DNA of 64,000 nt from UBA4732 sp963823075 (GCA_963823075.1 CAWGKE010000013.1:62001-126000), one strand, 5' to 3'; positions 10,776-22,935 are shown, numbered from the stretch's first letter. Numbers and translations are program-made. Notes: generated by a model not told the origin, from the letters alone.

Positions 10776-11390
10776 TCAGAACTTGACATAGAAGATGGAC
10801 AATAAGGCCAGGCCGGTCAGTACGTAGACAATTCCGACCCCAAATAGAAACAGCGGCCGCCGGTCCTCGAGATTGAAGAGATTGAAGAGAAAATAATACG
10901 GCGACAGCAGCATCAGGCAGCCCGACCCGCCTTCCTCGGAGGCCGCGAGGCTGGCCCAGACGCGGGCCATGAGCATCAGCACGAAGCCGGCCGCGAACAG
11001 CCCGATCGAGAACCCGTTCTGCACGAGCGCCAAACCCAGCAGCACGAACCATAGACCCACGCTCCCGACCAGCAGCACCTTGTCCAGGTTCCACTGCGAC
11101 AGGAAGTCGGGCAGGTTCGCTTCGCCCTTCCTCCTCCGGCGCCTCCGCCGAACCGGCCGCCGCTCCTCCTCCGCCTTCTCGTCGTCCTCGCCGGGCAGCG
11201 GCACGGGCCGCGGCGCGTCCGGCTCATCCTTGACCGCATAAGGCGTCGCCGCGTCCAGCGGTTCGTCGTCCTCGGGGAAGCGCGCCACGCCGAACGGTTG
11301 CTTGCACATGGGGCAGCGAACTGTGTCGCCCCGGCTCGATTCATCCACTTGCAGGATGCGTTCACACCCCGGACAGCGCATGCGCGGCAT
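10776..11390 (-). CDS. Zinc-ribbon membrane protein, unknown
   Basis: A 204-residue protein. Residues 5-31 form a zinc ribbon (CPGC, then CPMC) of the MJ0042 type found at the start of many planctomycete membrane proteins. An acidic linker and a run of arginines (about residues 77-90) follow, then about four hydrophobic segments between residues 100 and 204. Topology is probably a cytoplasmic ribbon and multipass membrane domain. Function unknown. It is convergent with rpsT and shares its architecture with the protein at 46621-47781. Confidence 0.7.
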   Translation of the reverse strand: MPRMRCPGCERILQVDESSRGDTVRCPMCKQPFGVARFPEDDEPLDAATPYAVKDEPDAPRPVPLPGEDDEKAEEERRPVRRRRRRRKGEANLPDFLSQWNLDKVLLVGSVGLWFVLLGLALVQNGFSIGLFAAGFVLMLMARVWASLAASEEGGSGCLMLLSPYYFLFNLFNLEDRRPLFLFGVGIVYVLTGLALLSIFYVKF

Positions 11391-11402
11391 CGGTCGGCGC
11401 CC

Positions 11403-11522
11403 TCACAGCTTCCAGCCCTTGCGGTACTCCCGATGCGGTGGTGTGATTATCGACAGAACGCCGCGTGGGGTTCCGGGTTGTACGGGTGCGATCCGGTTGA
11501 GGTCCTGGAGGTACTGCGCCAT
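11403..11522 (-). CDS. Possible 39-residue ORF or gene remnant
   Basis: An open frame starting MAQYLQDLNRIAPVQPG and ending HREYRKGWKL. The ending resembles the C-terminus of Gfo/Idh/MocA-type oxidoreductases, so this may be the last scrap of such a gene rather than a real small protein. There is no good ribosome site. Nothing else is visible between 11391 and 11577. Confidence 0.25.
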   Translation of the reverse strand: MAQYLQDLNRIAPVQPGTPRGVLSIITPPHREYRKGWKL

Positions 11523-11577
11523 TCCGCGGTGCCGGTGGGACCGGGCGTTGCATCCAATCAATGAACTGACGACGCGG

Positions 11578-11775
11578 CTACGACGCGCCGTTTGTCTTGG
11601 GCGGCGGGATCAACTCCTCCGCCGGCACAAGCACGACCTTGCCGTCGCGCCACATCACCAGGGGGTCGCCGGTGCGGCGGTGGTCCTCGATGGCTTCGGC
11701 GACGGCCTCTCGGAGTGCCATTTCTGCGCGGACGAACAATGGCAAGTCGCGCAGATTGCCGTTCGGTTCACTCAT
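11578..11775 (-). CDS. Small protein linked to zeta-toxin loci
   Basis: A 65-residue protein starting MSEPNGNLRDLPLFVRAEM and containing REAVAEAIEDHRRTGDPLV, then WRDGKVVLVPAEEL. To my knowledge, proteins of this type commonly lie next to zeta-type kinase genes and may act as antitoxin or partner. Here its start overlaps the end of the decayed zeta fragment (11768-12029), as in an operon. It appears intact although its partner is not. The function is inferred from context. Confidence 0.6.
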   Translation of the reverse strand: MSEPNGNLRDLPLFVRAEMALREAVAEAIEDHRRTGDPLVMWRDGKVVLVPAEELIPPPKTNGAS

Positions 11776-12029
11776 CGCTCTTGCTCCCATCCAGGAAGCG
11801 GGCGTAGCGGACGGCGTCTCGGATTTCCGGGCCGCTCCCCTCCTCCAGTCCAATTATAATCGGCGATTCACCGGTGTTCTCGAAAAGAATCCAGGAATCG
11901 AGCAGGGGGCGGTAGACCTCGACAAAGTTGCGCATCCCGCGCGTGACGGCGGCGAACGTCGTCTTCGGGGATGTGACGACCTCCGCGGCGCACCCGGTCG
12001 GCCACACGGGCTGCGGACTCTTGCGACAT
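11768..12029 (-). pseudogene. Zeta-toxin family kinase, C-terminal remnant with frame break
   Basis: From ATG 12029 the frame reads ESAARVADRVRRGGRHIPEDDV. It breaks near 11945 and continues one frame over as RGMRNFVEVYRPLLDSWILFEN. These match the C-terminal third of zeta-toxin/AAA kinase proteins. The N-terminal kinase domain with its Walker A loop is absent: the next gene stops only a few bases before. Truncation plus frameshift argue for a dead gene. The small partner gene downstream is intact. Confidence 0.65.
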
Positions 12030-12032
12030 CGT

Positions 12033-14108
<2,076 letters not shown>

Positions 14109-14216
14109 GGCGGCCCCTCTCGTGGTGCGTGGCCGGCGGCGCGAGAAAGATCGCACCGGCCGGCCCAGCGTCCACGGAGTCAGCCTATGAATCGCCCGTT
14201 TCCCGCGTAGAGGTCG

Positions 14217-14912
14217 TCAGCCGACCTCCCCCATCGCGGCCCGAGCGATGCGGCGGCCGCACAGCCGTCGGGCCAGCAGGCCCGCGACCGGAAGCGCCAG
14301 GAGCGCGAGCGTCAGGGCGCCCGGTTCCGGGGCGCCGGCGGTCGGCGAGCCGACCGCCCCCGGCGAGACGGCCGGCACGGCGTCGGAGGCAAGGAAAACG
14401 GACGCGGTTAGGTCTCCGGTCCACGTCCGGGGGGACCCTGCCGTTTGCCTGAAGCCGAAATCGACGGTGAAGTCCTGGCCCAGGAAATCGACCGTTTGCG
14501 AGCCGCTTCCTCCGGTGAAGGTGTTGCCGAGGCTCACCCAGTTCGACGTCACCGTGCCGTTGAACGCGCCCTTGACCGTCAGGACGTGCGTTTGGTGCGA
14601 ATCCGGGTCGCTGACCGTGAAGGTGAGCGAGTACGCCGCGTCGTTGTAGCGGTCGGCGCCGCCGAATAGGGACGTGAAGGCGCGGAGGACGACCGGGGCG
14701 ACGGCGGCACGGGCGACGGGAGCAGGGGCGACGGCGTCGCCCGGCAGTTCGAGGTTGATCGCGCCTTGCCGGGTGCCGCCGTTGGCGGGGACCGCGAACG
14801 GAGAGCCGCCCCACTCGTAGGACCAATCGGTGAAGCCGGCTCGGGCGCCGCCGGCCGCGAACAGAAGGGCCAGGGCCGCGACGACGGAGAGGCGCACTGC
14901 GATGGGAGGCAT
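14217..14912 (-). CDS. PEP-CTERM-type secreted protein
   Basis: A 231-residue protein with a signal peptide (about residues 1-25, ending GGARA). The middle is beta-rich and Thr/Ser/Gly-rich. The C-terminal sorting tail has PEPGA, a hydrophobic helix and LARRLCGRR, the pattern recognised by exosortase. An additional 12 residues follow the basic cluster. The protein is probably exported and processed at the cell surface. No exosortase gene is in the window. About 275 non-coding bases separate it from the divergent ruvC, and I see no motif there. Confidence 0.75.
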   Translation of the reverse strand: MPPIAVRLSVVAALALLFAAGGARAGFTDWSYEWGGSPFAVPANGGTRQGAINLELPGDAVAPAPVARAAVAPVVLRAFTSLFGGADRYNDAAYSLTFTVSDPDSHQTHVLTVKGAFNGTVTSNWVSLGNTFTGGSGSQTVDFLGQDFTVDFGFRQTAGSPRTWTGDLTASVFLASDAVPAVSPGAVGSPTAGAPEPGALTLALLALPVAGLLARRLCGRRIARAAMGEVG

Positions 14913-15187
14913 GGGTCGGATTCCTTTCCAGGGGGCGCTGCGGTTGGGGAGACAAGCCGTGGGACCGGAGATACAGGGACGTTAGAGAGTGTAAAACACG
15001 TTGAGGTGCAGCGCTGCGCCGAACGGGGCATGAAAGGCGGACTGCGGCGCCGATCGTATCGCCGACGCAGCGGCCGCATAGAAAGTAACCCGGCGAGGCG
15101 TGCAGCGTCAAGCCGATCTGCGAGGCCGTCTGAACGCGGCTCGCCACTCGGTCTTGTACCCATGCAAGGGGACGTTACGCTGTTGTC

Positions 15188-15718
15188 ATGAACCCGTCGT
15201 CGTCGCTGCCGCCGTTCGCGCCCGGCTTGCGCGTGCTGGGCGTCGATCCCGGTCTGCAAACGACCGGCTATGCCGTCGTCGAGGCTCGGCCGGCGGCGCC
15301 GCACGTCTGCGAGGCCGGCGTCGTCCGCAGCGCCGAAGGCCGCGGCACAACGGACATGGCCCCGCGACTCCGCGTGCTGTACGATGGTATAGTGGAGGTG
15401 ATGGAGCAGTACCATCCGGGCGTCGTCGTCGTGGAGCAGCTGTTCGCCCATTACGACCACCCGCGCACCGCCATTCTGATGGCCCACGCCCGCGGCGTCA
15501 TCCTGCTGGCGGCAGGACAGCGCGGTCTGCCGGTGCAAAGCTATAACGCCACGCGCATCAAGAAGATCGTCACGGGCAACGGCCATGCGTCCAAGGACCA
15601 GATGCAGCGGACGATCCAGCGCGAGCTGGGCTTGCCGCAGCTGCCCGAACCGCCGGACGTGGCCGACGCGCTGGCGGCGGCGCTGTGCCATTACTACCTG
15701 CTGAAACGACCGGCCTGA
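15188..15718 (+). CDS. ruvC: RuvC Holliday junction endonuclease
   Basis: RuvC resolves Holliday junctions by paired nicking. The 176-residue protein has the acidic catalytic set in its usual places: VLGVDPGLQTTGYAVVE (Asp near residue 20), VVVEQLF (Glu near 82), and PPDVADALAAALCHYY (Asp pair near 159-162). An N-terminal extension of about 14 residues precedes the family start. It leads the ruvC-ruvA-ruvB cluster; ruvA begins 12 bases after its stop. Confidence 0.95.
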   Translation: MNPSSSLPPFAPGLRVLGVDPGLQTTGYAVVEARPAAPHVCEAGVVRSAEGRGTTDMAPRLRVLYDGIVEVMEQYHPGVVVVEQLFAHYDHPRTAILMAHARGVILLAAGQRGLPVQSYNATRIKKIVTGNGHASKDQMQRTIQRELGLPQLPEPPDVADALAAALCHYYLLKRPA

Positions 15719-15729
15719 GGGGCGGCGGC

Positions 15730-16362
15730 ATGATAACGAAGATTACCGGCGTGCTGAATCGCGTCCTGGACGAGGGCGTCCGTCTCCAGGTCGGCCCACT
15801 GGAGTACGAGGTGCTGACGCCGGAGTTCGTTCGTCGCGCCTTGCAAACGCGGGTGGGCCAGGAGGTGACGCTGCACACCAGCCACTACTTCGACGGCAAC
15901 CCGATGCAGGGCCGCGTCGTGCCGCGCCTCATCGGCTTCGCATCCGAGGCGGAACTGGACTTTTTCGACCTCTTTTGCACCGTGGACAAGGTCGGCACGC
16001 GCAAGGCGCTCAAGGCGTTCGTCCGGCCGATCAAGGAGATCGCCGACGCCATCCAGCGGCAGGACTCCAAATGGCTGACGACGCTTCCCGGCGTGGGCGG
16101 CGCGACGGCGGAGCAGATCATCGCCACGCTGCGGCGCAAGGTGACGAAGTTCGCCCTGATGCCGGCGGGTCAGACCGCGGGCGAGCCGGGCGCGACCGCA
16201 CCGAGCATGGACGGCGACGTGATCGAGGACGCTTACCGGGCGCTCATGAGCATCGGCCACAGTCCGCAGGAGGCGCGCGCGCGGCTGGACAAGGTTTTCA
16301 CCGGCGGACGGTCGTTCAAGACAGTGGAAGAAGTGCTGCTGGAGATTTACAAGCAGGCGTAA
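15730..16362 (+). CDS. ruvA: RuvA Holliday junction binding subunit
   Basis: RuvA binds the four-way junction and loads RuvB. The 210-residue protein has an N-terminal OB domain (MITKITGVLNRVLDEG), a middle helix-hairpin-helix domain with LTTLPGVGGATAEQIIATL (about residues 115-133), and a C-terminal RuvB-contact domain reading IEDAYRALMSIGHSPQEAR. ATG 15730 is preferred to a longer in-frame start that overlaps ruvC. ruvB begins 16 bases downstream. Confidence 0.94.
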   Translation: MITKITGVLNRVLDEGVRLQVGPLEYEVLTPEFVRRALQTRVGQEVTLHTSHYFDGNPMQGRVVPRLIGFASEAELDFFDLFCTVDKVGTRKALKAFVRPIKEIADAIQRQDSKWLTTLPGVGGATAEQIIATLRRKVTKFALMPAGQTAGEPGATAPSMDGDVIEDAYRALMSIGHSPQEARARLDKVFTGGRSFKTVEEVLLEIYKQA

Positions 16363-16377
16363 GGCGAGGACGCATTC

Positions 16378-17409
16378 ATGGCCCGCGAAGCGATCGTCCA
16401 TCAGAACCCCGACGAGCCGGCGCGCGAACACGACGCCGCCCTGCGGCCGCGCTGGTTGCGCGAGGTCATCGGTCAAAAGGCCGTCGTCCGCCGGCTCGGC
16501 ATCGTGCTCAACGCCTGCCGCAAGCTCAAGGAGCCGATGTCGCACATCCTCTTCGACGGGCCGCCCGGACTCGGCAAGACCACCTTCGCCACCGTCCTGC
16601 CCAACGAACTCGGCGCGTCCATCCAGATGACCAGCGGCCCCGCCCTCTCCAAGCCGGCCGACCTCTTGCCGTTCCTCACGAACCTGGAACACGGCTCGTT
16701 CCTCTTCATCGACGAGATCCACCGGATGCCGCGCGTCGTCGAGGAGTTCATCTATCCGGCGATGGAGGATTTCCGCATCGACATCGTCCTCGGCGAGGGC
16801 GTCAACGCCCGGACGATCTCCATGCGGCTCAAGGCGTTCACGCTCATCGGCGCCACGACGCGCAGCGGCATGTTGTCCAGCCCGATGCGCGACCGCTTCA
16901 AGATGCACGAGCACCTGGAGTTCTACAGCGTCGCGGAGCTGGCCGAGATCGTGCGCATCAATTCGCGCAAATTGCAGACCGAAATAAGCGACGCCGCGGC
17001 GCTGGAGCTGGCGACGCGCAGCCGCGGCACGCCGCGCATCGCCAACGCCCGCCTGTGGTGGACGCGCAACTACGCCGCCAGCGAGTCGGACGGCCGCATC
17101 ACCCTCGACCTCGCTCGTGAGGCCCTCGACATGGCCGAGGTGGACCGCGAAGGTTTGGACAAGCAGGATCGGCGTTATCTCGAAACGCTGGTCGGCGTCT
17201 TCGAGGGCGGGCCGACCGGCGTGGAGGCGCTGGCGGCGACGATGAACCTGCCGGCCGACACGCTGAGCGACGAGATCGAGCCGTACCTGCTGCGCGAGCA
17301 GTTCATCGTCCGCACGCCGCGCGGCCGGGTCGCCACGCCGCGCGCGTTCACGCTGCTGGGCAAGGTCCCGCCCCCGCCGCCGGACGCGCCGCCCGGGTTG
17401 TTCGATTGA
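16378..17409 (+). CDS. ruvB: RuvB Holliday junction branch-migration ATPase
   Basis: RuvB is the hexameric AAA+ motor of branch migration. The 343-residue protein has Walker A GPPGLGKTT (about residues 61-69), Walker B LFIDEIHR (about 105-112), sensor 1 GATTRSGML, and the TPRIANARLWWTRNYA segment. The C-terminal winged helix ends at PRGRVATPRAFTLLG. It is the last gene of the ruvCAB cluster, and the phosphate module starts after it. The WW in place of the usual basic residues after TPRIAN is a small oddity. Confidence 0.94.
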   Translation: MAREAIVHQNPDEPAREHDAALRPRWLREVIGQKAVVRRLGIVLNACRKLKEPMSHILFDGPPGLGKTTFATVLPNELGASIQMTSGPALSKPADLLPFLTNLEHGSFLFIDEIHRMPRVVEEFIYPAMEDFRIDIVLGEGVNARTISMRLKAFTLIGATTRSGMLSSPMRDRFKMHEHLEFYSVAELAEIVRINSRKLQTEISDAAALELATRSRGTPRIANARLWWTRNYAASESDGRITLDLAREALDMAEVDREGLDKQDRRYLETLVGVFEGGPTGVEALAATMNLPADTLSDEIEPYLLREQFIVRTPRGRVATPRAFTLLGKVPPPPPDAPPGLFD

Positions 17410-17428
17410 GGCGAGCCGCCGGGCCGTC

Positions 17429-17456
17429 TTCACCAGATTTTCACATTTCCTACACA
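17429..17456 (+). promoter_or_regulatory. Pho-box-like repeats before pstS
   Basis: Three hexamers with exact 11-bp spacing: TTCACC at 17429, TTCACA at 17440 and TACACA at 17451. An 11-bp period of such TTCACA-like units is the known binding pattern of PhoB/PhoP regulators. It lies about 80 bases before the pstS start, and phoB is encoded in the same cluster. Confidence 0.7.
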
Positions 17457-17536
17457 TCTTCGCCCCGCTGCCTGCTTAGACTACCCCCGCAAGACGTAAC
17501 AAAGAGAATGCCCTATAACGTTGAGGGAGGTGTCCG

Positions 17537-18571
17537 GTGCGCACAATCCTGCGGTCGATGTTCCTGGGAGCGGCCTGTCTGGCCGCAGCCTGTCTCGGTT
17601 GCGGCCCCGCCAAGCCGCGCATCAACGGCGGCGGGTCCACCTTCGTCTACCCCATGATGTCGAAGTGGTCGTCCGAGTACGACAAGGCCAAGGGCGTCGA
17701 GGTCAACTATCAGTCGATCGGCTCGGGCGGCGGCATCCAGCAGATGACCGCCAAGACCTTCGACTTCGGCTGCACCGACGGCCCCATGAACGAAGAACAG
17801 CTCAAAAAGGCCCAGGAGACCGGCGGCGAGGTCATTCACATCCCGCTCGTCATGGGGGCCGTCGTTCCCGCCTACAATCTGGAAGAGGTCAAGGAGCCGC
17901 TGGTCTTCAGCGGCCCGGTGCTGGCCGACATCTTCCTGGGCAAGATCAAGAAGTGGGACGACAAGGCGATCCAGGACCTCAATCCCAACGTGAAATTGCC
18001 CCCGAAAGACATCGGCGTCGTCCACCGCTCCGACGGCAGCGGCACCACCTACATCTGGACCGACTACCTCTCCAAAGTCAGCGACGATTGGAAGAAGGTC
18101 GGCAAGGGCACGTCCGTGGACTGGCCCGCGGGCGAAGGGGCGAAGGGGAACGAAGGCGTCGCCGGCCGCGTCAAGGAAACGCCCGGCGCCATCGGCTACA
18201 TCGAGCTGATCTACGCCTTGCAGAACAACATCCCTTTCGGGAAGGTGCAGAACAAGGCGGGCACGGCCATCACGGCCGACCTCAAGTCCGTCACGGCTGC
18301 CGCCGACAACGCCCTGACGGACATCCCGGAGGACTTGCGCTACTCGATCACCGACGCCGACGGCAAGGATTCTTACCCCATCGCCGGCACGACCTGGGCG
18401 GTCATCTACGTCAACCAGCCGGCGGACAAGGGCCAGCAGGTCGTGGATTTCCTCCGCTGGTGCACCCATGACGGCCAGCAGTATTGCGAGGACTTGAAGT
18501 ACGCCAAGCTGCCGAAGGGACTGGTCGAACGGCTGGACAAGAAGCTCGATTCGGTCAAGGTCGCCAAGTGA
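17537..18571 (+). CDS. pstS: PstS phosphate-binding lipoprotein
   Basis: Substrate-binding protein of the high-affinity phosphate ABC transporter. The 344-residue product has a lipoprotein signal peptide (about residues 1-21, lipobox CLGC). NGGGSTFVYPMMSKW opens the phosphate site, and RSDGSGTTYIWTDYLS (near residue 160) supplies the conserved SGT phosphate ligands. It starts with GTG 17537 behind a strong GGAGG site. It heads the pst cluster, downstream of Pho-box-like repeats, so induction by phosphate starvation is expected. Confidence 0.95.
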   Translation: MRTILRSMFLGAACLAAACLGCGPAKPRINGGGSTFVYPMMSKWSSEYDKAKGVEVNYQSIGSGGGIQQMTAKTFDFGCTDGPMNEEQLKKAQETGGEVIHIPLVMGAVVPAYNLEEVKEPLVFSGPVLADIFLGKIKKWDDKAIQDLNPNVKLPPKDIGVVHRSDGSGTTYIWTDYLSKVSDDWKKVGKGTSVDWPAGEGAKGNEGVAGRVKETPGAIGYIELIYALQNNIPFGKVQNKAGTAITADLKSVTAAADNALTDIPEDLRYSITDADGKDSYPIAGTTWAVIYVNQPADKGQQVVDFLRWCTHDGQQYCEDLKYAKLPKGLVERLDKKLDSVKVAK

Positions 18572-18599
18572 ACCGTTCTCCTTATAAAGGTTCCCCGGT

Positions 18600-19746
18600 A
18601 TGGCCGCGTCCGCAGGCGATCCTCCCGCCGTCCCGCTGACCCGACTGCCCTCTCCGGCCGCGGGCCGTCCCTCCCGGCCCGGGGCGGGACTTGGGGCGGG
18701 GGACGCCGTGTTTCGCGCCCATTGCCAGGCGGCCGCCGGCCTGGTTCTCATTATCGCCGTGGCCCTGGTCGCCGTCCTCGTGTGGCGGTCCTGGGACTCC
18801 TTCCGGGCCAACGGCCTCGGGTTCTTCATTTCTCCCGAGTGGGACCCCGAGCCGACGCATCGTAAGTTCGGGGCTCTGTTTCATCTATGGTACGGTGGTC
18901 ACGTCCGTGATCGCCATGCTGATCGCCGTGCCGCTGGGCGTCGGCACGGCGGCCTACCTGGCGGAGATCGCCCCGCACGGCGTCCGCCGCATCGGTTCGT
19001 TCCTGGTGGAGATGCTGGCGGCCATTCCCAGCGTCGTCTACGGCTTCTGGGGCCTGTTCGTGTTCGCCCCCGCCTACAGCTGGTTCGTCGCCCGGCTGGG
19101 CGGGCCGGGCCAGGCGGGGACCGGCCTCGTTCCCGCCGGTCTCATCCTCGGCGTCATGGTCCTGCCCTACATCGCCGCCGTTTCCTTCGACGTGATCCGC
19201 GCCGTGCCCCGCTCGCAGCGGGAGGGGGCGCTGGCACTCGGGGCGACGCGCTGGCAAGTGATCTCGCGGGTGGTGCTTCCTTACGCCCGGCCAGGCATCT
19301 TCGGCGGCTGCTTCCTGGCCCTGGGCCGCGCGCTGGGCGAGACGATGGCCGTCACCATGCTCATCGGCAACTTTCGCGGCATCAGCTTCGATTTCTTCGG
19401 CAAGGGCAACTCCATCCCCAGCGTCATTGCCAACGAGTTCACCGAGGCGACCTATGACCTTTACCTGTCCTCGCTGGTTGAACTCGGCCTGGTGCTGTTG
19501 CTGGTCAGCGTGGCGTTCAGCGCCATCGGCCGCTTGCTCATCTGGCGCATGAGCGGAGTTCGGTCGCGCCCGTCGCTGTTCAGCCGTGCGGTGGAGTTCT
19601 TTCGGCCCACGGCGGCCGACGCGCCTCCGACGACTGCCGTGACCGATTCTCCGCCGCCGGCCCGCGCGCCGGATCGAACTCGGAGGCGCCTGGCGCGCAT
19701 CGTCTGCCCAGCAACTACCTGCGGGCCGCCGCGACCAGCCACGTGA
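18600..19746 (+). CDS. pstC: PstC phosphate ABC permease, frame break
   Basis: Inner-membrane permease of the phosphate importer. The first part (from 18600, with hydrophobic LVLIIAVALVAVLVW) is in one frame. It breaks near 18868, and the next frame continues GLCFIYGTVVTSVIAMLIAV through the conserved permease loop GALALGATRWQVISRVVLP and the remaining membrane helices. All helices are recoverable, so an indel error is likely. The C-terminal tail after about 19560 is unusually long and low in complexity, and it runs into pstA; the pstC/pstA boundary may hide a second indel. Confidence 0.87.
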
Positions 19747-20564
19747 TGACCGGCGTGCTGGGCCTGTGCCTGGTGCTGAGTGTGCTGCCGCTCTTTCTGA
19801 TTCTCGGCTTCCTCCTCTATAAAGGCGGCGCGTCCCTGAACTGGGACTTCTTCACCAAGCTGCCCGCGCCCGTGGGGCAGACAGGCGGCGGCGTCGCCAA
19901 CGGCATCTACGGCAGTGCGCTGATGGTCGGGATCGCCACGCTTTTCTCCGTTCCGGTCGGCCTGATGGCCGCCATCTATCTGGCCGAGTATCGCAGCGGC
20001 CGATTCGGCGCGGCGGTTCGCTTCGTCGCCGAATTGCTGGGCAGCGTCCCTTCCATCGTCATCGGCATCTTCGGCTACTATGTCGTCGTCAAGCCGGTCA
20101 CGCATCACTTTTCCGCCCTGGCCGGCGGCTTCGCGCTGGGCGTGATGATGGTACCGATCATCCTGCGCGCCTCGGAGGAGGCGCTGAAACTGGTGCCCAA
20201 GACTCTGCGAAACGCCAGCCTCGCTCTGGGCGCCAGCCAGTGGCAGACCACGCTGCGCGTGACCGTGCCGGCAGCGCTGCCGGCGATCATCACGGCCGTG
20301 TTCCTGGGGATCGCCCGCGTGGCCGGGGAGACGGCGCCGCTGCTGCTGACCGCCTCCAGCAACGACTTCTGGCCGCGGTCGATCAACGACTTCACGCCGT
20401 CGCTGCCGGTGTACATTTTCAACTATGCGACCGGCCCCTACGACGACTGGCACCGCATGGCCTGGGCGGCCGCCTTCGTCCTGCTGGCGGCGGTGCTGAT
20501 GCTGAATGTCTGCGTCCGTCTCGTGGCCGGCAAGCGCGTCCTGCAAGCCAGTGAGGCCGATTGA
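19746..20564 (+). CDS. pstA: PstA phosphate ABC permease
   Basis: Second permease subunit, 272 residues with about six membrane helices. The permease loop reads NASLALGASQWQTTLRVTVP, followed by GIARVAGETAPLLLTA, both typical of PstA. ATG 19746 overlaps the pstC stop by one base; GTG 19743 is also possible. Upstream in the same frame the sequence reads LPSNYLRAAATSH, which looks like genuine PstA N-terminus, so the true start may be further upstream behind an indel. phoR follows after 19 bases. Confidence 0.9.
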   Translation: MTGVLGLCLVLSVLPLFLILGFLLYKGGASLNWDFFTKLPAPVGQTGGGVANGIYGSALMVGIATLFSVPVGLMAAIYLAEYRSGRFGAAVRFVAELLGSVPSIVIGIFGYYVVVKPVTHHFSALAGGFALGVMMVPIILRASEEALKLVPKTLRNASLALGASQWQTTLRVTVPAALPAIITAVFLGIARVAGETAPLLLTASSNDFWPRSINDFTPSLPVYIFNYATGPYDDWHRMAWAAAFVLLAAVLMLNVCVRLVAGKRVLQASEAD

Positions 20565-20583
20565 GCGGAAAGCCGGGTAGACG

Positions 20584-22050
20584 ATGTTCTGGCGCCTCGC
20601 CATCCCGTTCGCGGTGCTGCTGCTGGCTGTCGCCGCTGCGCTCGGCCTGGGGATCGTCGTGTTCGCCGATCCGTCGGCGCGGCCGACGCTGCTGCTGCTG
20701 ACGTTCGGCCTGGCCGTCGTCGGCGTCGGGATGGTCGTCGCCGTCGCCGCTCGCCTGACGCGCCGGTTGGGCCGGCCGCTCCGCGCCCTGACCCGCGCGG
20801 CCGAACGGCTCGGCGCCGGCGCTGAAGGGTCCAAGGTCTTCACTGAGGGCCGCGATGAAGTGGGGTCGCTGGCCCGCGCCTTCAACCGCATGAAAGACGC
20901 CCTCGCCTCCCGCATCGCCGCCCTGGAGGAGGACCGCCAGCAGCTGCGGGCCGTCCTCAGCGGCATGGTCGAAGGGGTCGTCGCCCTCGACGCCGAGATG
21001 CGCATCCTGTTCGCCAACGACCGGGCCGTCGAGCTGCTGGAATGCCCGTCGCGCAGTCCGGTCGGGCGCCGGCTCTGGGAAGTGGTGCGGCGCCGGCCGC
21101 TGCTCGACGTGGTGGAACGGGCGCTGAAACAGCCGGAACCCTGCCGCGAGGAGCTGCGGCCCACCGACGGCGGCGCCCGCAGTTTGACCGTTCACGCCGC
21201 GCGCCTGCCGGGGCTGCCCCCGCGCGGGGCGGTGCTGGTGCTGCACGACACCACCGACCTGCGCCGGCTCGAACGGCTCCGTCAAGATTTCGTCGCCAAC
21301 GTCTCGCACGAATTGAAGACGCCGCTGACCGGCATCAAGCTCTGCGCCGAAACGCTGCTGGCCGGCGCCGTCGAGGACGCCGAACACCGAGGCCGATTCC
21401 TCGAACAGATCGTCGCCCAGAGTGAACGCCTGCACATGCTCATTCTGGACCTCTTGAGTCTGGCGCGGATCGAGGCGGGCGAGGAGCTGTTCGAGTTCGG
21501 GGCCGTGTCCGTGCGGGCCGTCGTCTCCGCCTGCGTGGAGCGCCATCGGCCGCGAGCCGAAGCGCACGGCCAGACGCTGGAGGTGGATGGGTCCGGCTCG
21601 GAAGGCGCCGTCGTCTGGGCCGACGAGGAAGCGGTCGAGCAGATCCTCGACAACCTTCTGGACAACGCCCTCAAGTATACGCCGGAGGGCGGCCACATCC
21701 GCGTCGGCTGGGGCGAGGAGGACGGTCAAGCGTGGGTGCGCGTCGCCGACGACGGCATCGGCATCCCCGAAGCCGACCTGCCGCGGATCTTCGAGCGCTT
21801 CTACCGCGTGGACAAGGCGCGCTCCCGGCAGATGGGCGGCACCGGTCTGGGCCTGGCGATCGTCAAGCATCTGTCGCAGGCCATGAAAGGGACTGTTCAG
21901 GCGTCCAGCCGCGTCGGCCGCGGCGCCACCTTCACGGTGCGGCTGCCCCGCGCCGGTGACGAGGGCCGGGCGGCCAGCGAGGGTGCGCCGCCGCTTACCC
22001 AAAACTCCCTTGGATCTTCATCAAACCTACACAGAGAATCCATAATATAG
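20584..22050 (+). CDS. phoR: PhoR sensor histidine kinase
   Basis: A 488-residue membrane sensor kinase for phosphate limitation. Two membrane helices (about residues 5-24 and 36-58) enclose a very short loop, so there is no large periplasmic sensor. They are followed by HAMP, a PAS domain (about 115-215), the His box FVANVSHELKTPLTG (His near 241), the N box DNLLDNALKYTP, and G boxes DDGIGI and GTGLGLAIVKHL. It probably senses the state of the Pst transporter through PhoU, as known for E. coli PhoR. It is embedded between pstA and pstB, an uncommon order. Confidence 0.92.
   Translation: MFWRLAIPFAVLLLAVAAALGLGIVVFADPSARPTLLLLTFGLAVVGVGMVVAVAARLTRRLGRPLRALTRAAERLGAGAEGSKVFTEGRDEVGSLARAFNRMKDALASRIAALEEDRQQLRAVLSGMVEGVVALDAEMRILFANDRAVELLECPSRSPVGRRLWEVVRRRPLLDVVERALKQPEPCREELRPTDGGARSLTVHAARLPGLPPRGAVLVLHDTTDLRRLERLRQDFVANVSHELKTPLTGIKLCAETLLAGAVEDAEHRGRFLEQIVAQSERLHMLILDLLSLARIEAGEELFEFGAVSVRAVVSACVERHRPRAEAHGQTLEVDGSGSEGAVVWADEEAVEQILDNLLDNALKYTPEGGHIRVGWGEEDGQAWVRVADDGIGIPEADLPRIFERFYRVDKARSRQMGGTGLGLAIVKHLSQAMKGTVQASSRVGRGATFTVRLPRAGDEGRAASEGAPPLTQNSLGSSSNLHRESII
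22017..22033 (+). promoter_or_regulatory. Pho-box-like repeats before pstB
   Basis: TTCATC at 22017 and TACACA at 22028, again with 11-bp spacing, within the last codons of phoR. An AT-rich CATAATAT follows about 8 bases later and could serve as a -10 element. This could be a second Pho promoter serving pstB-phoU-phoB. It is weaker than the pstS site because only two units are visible. Confidence 0.45.
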
Positions 22051-22104
22051 CCCCGCGATAAGGGCCGACCGTCGATGCAGCGCGGGACGCTTGAGGTGTC
22101 TTCC

Positions 22105-22935
<831 letters not shown>

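Noticed and set aside
14913..15187. Possible RNA gene between the PEP-CTERM and ruvC genes
   Set aside because: No tRNA-like fold, conserved RNA motif or strong hairpin was seen.
19560..19746. A separate small gene at the pstC/pstA boundary
   Set aside because: The low-complexity stretch continues pstC, and the next frame reads as PstA N-terminus; an indel at the junction explains it better.
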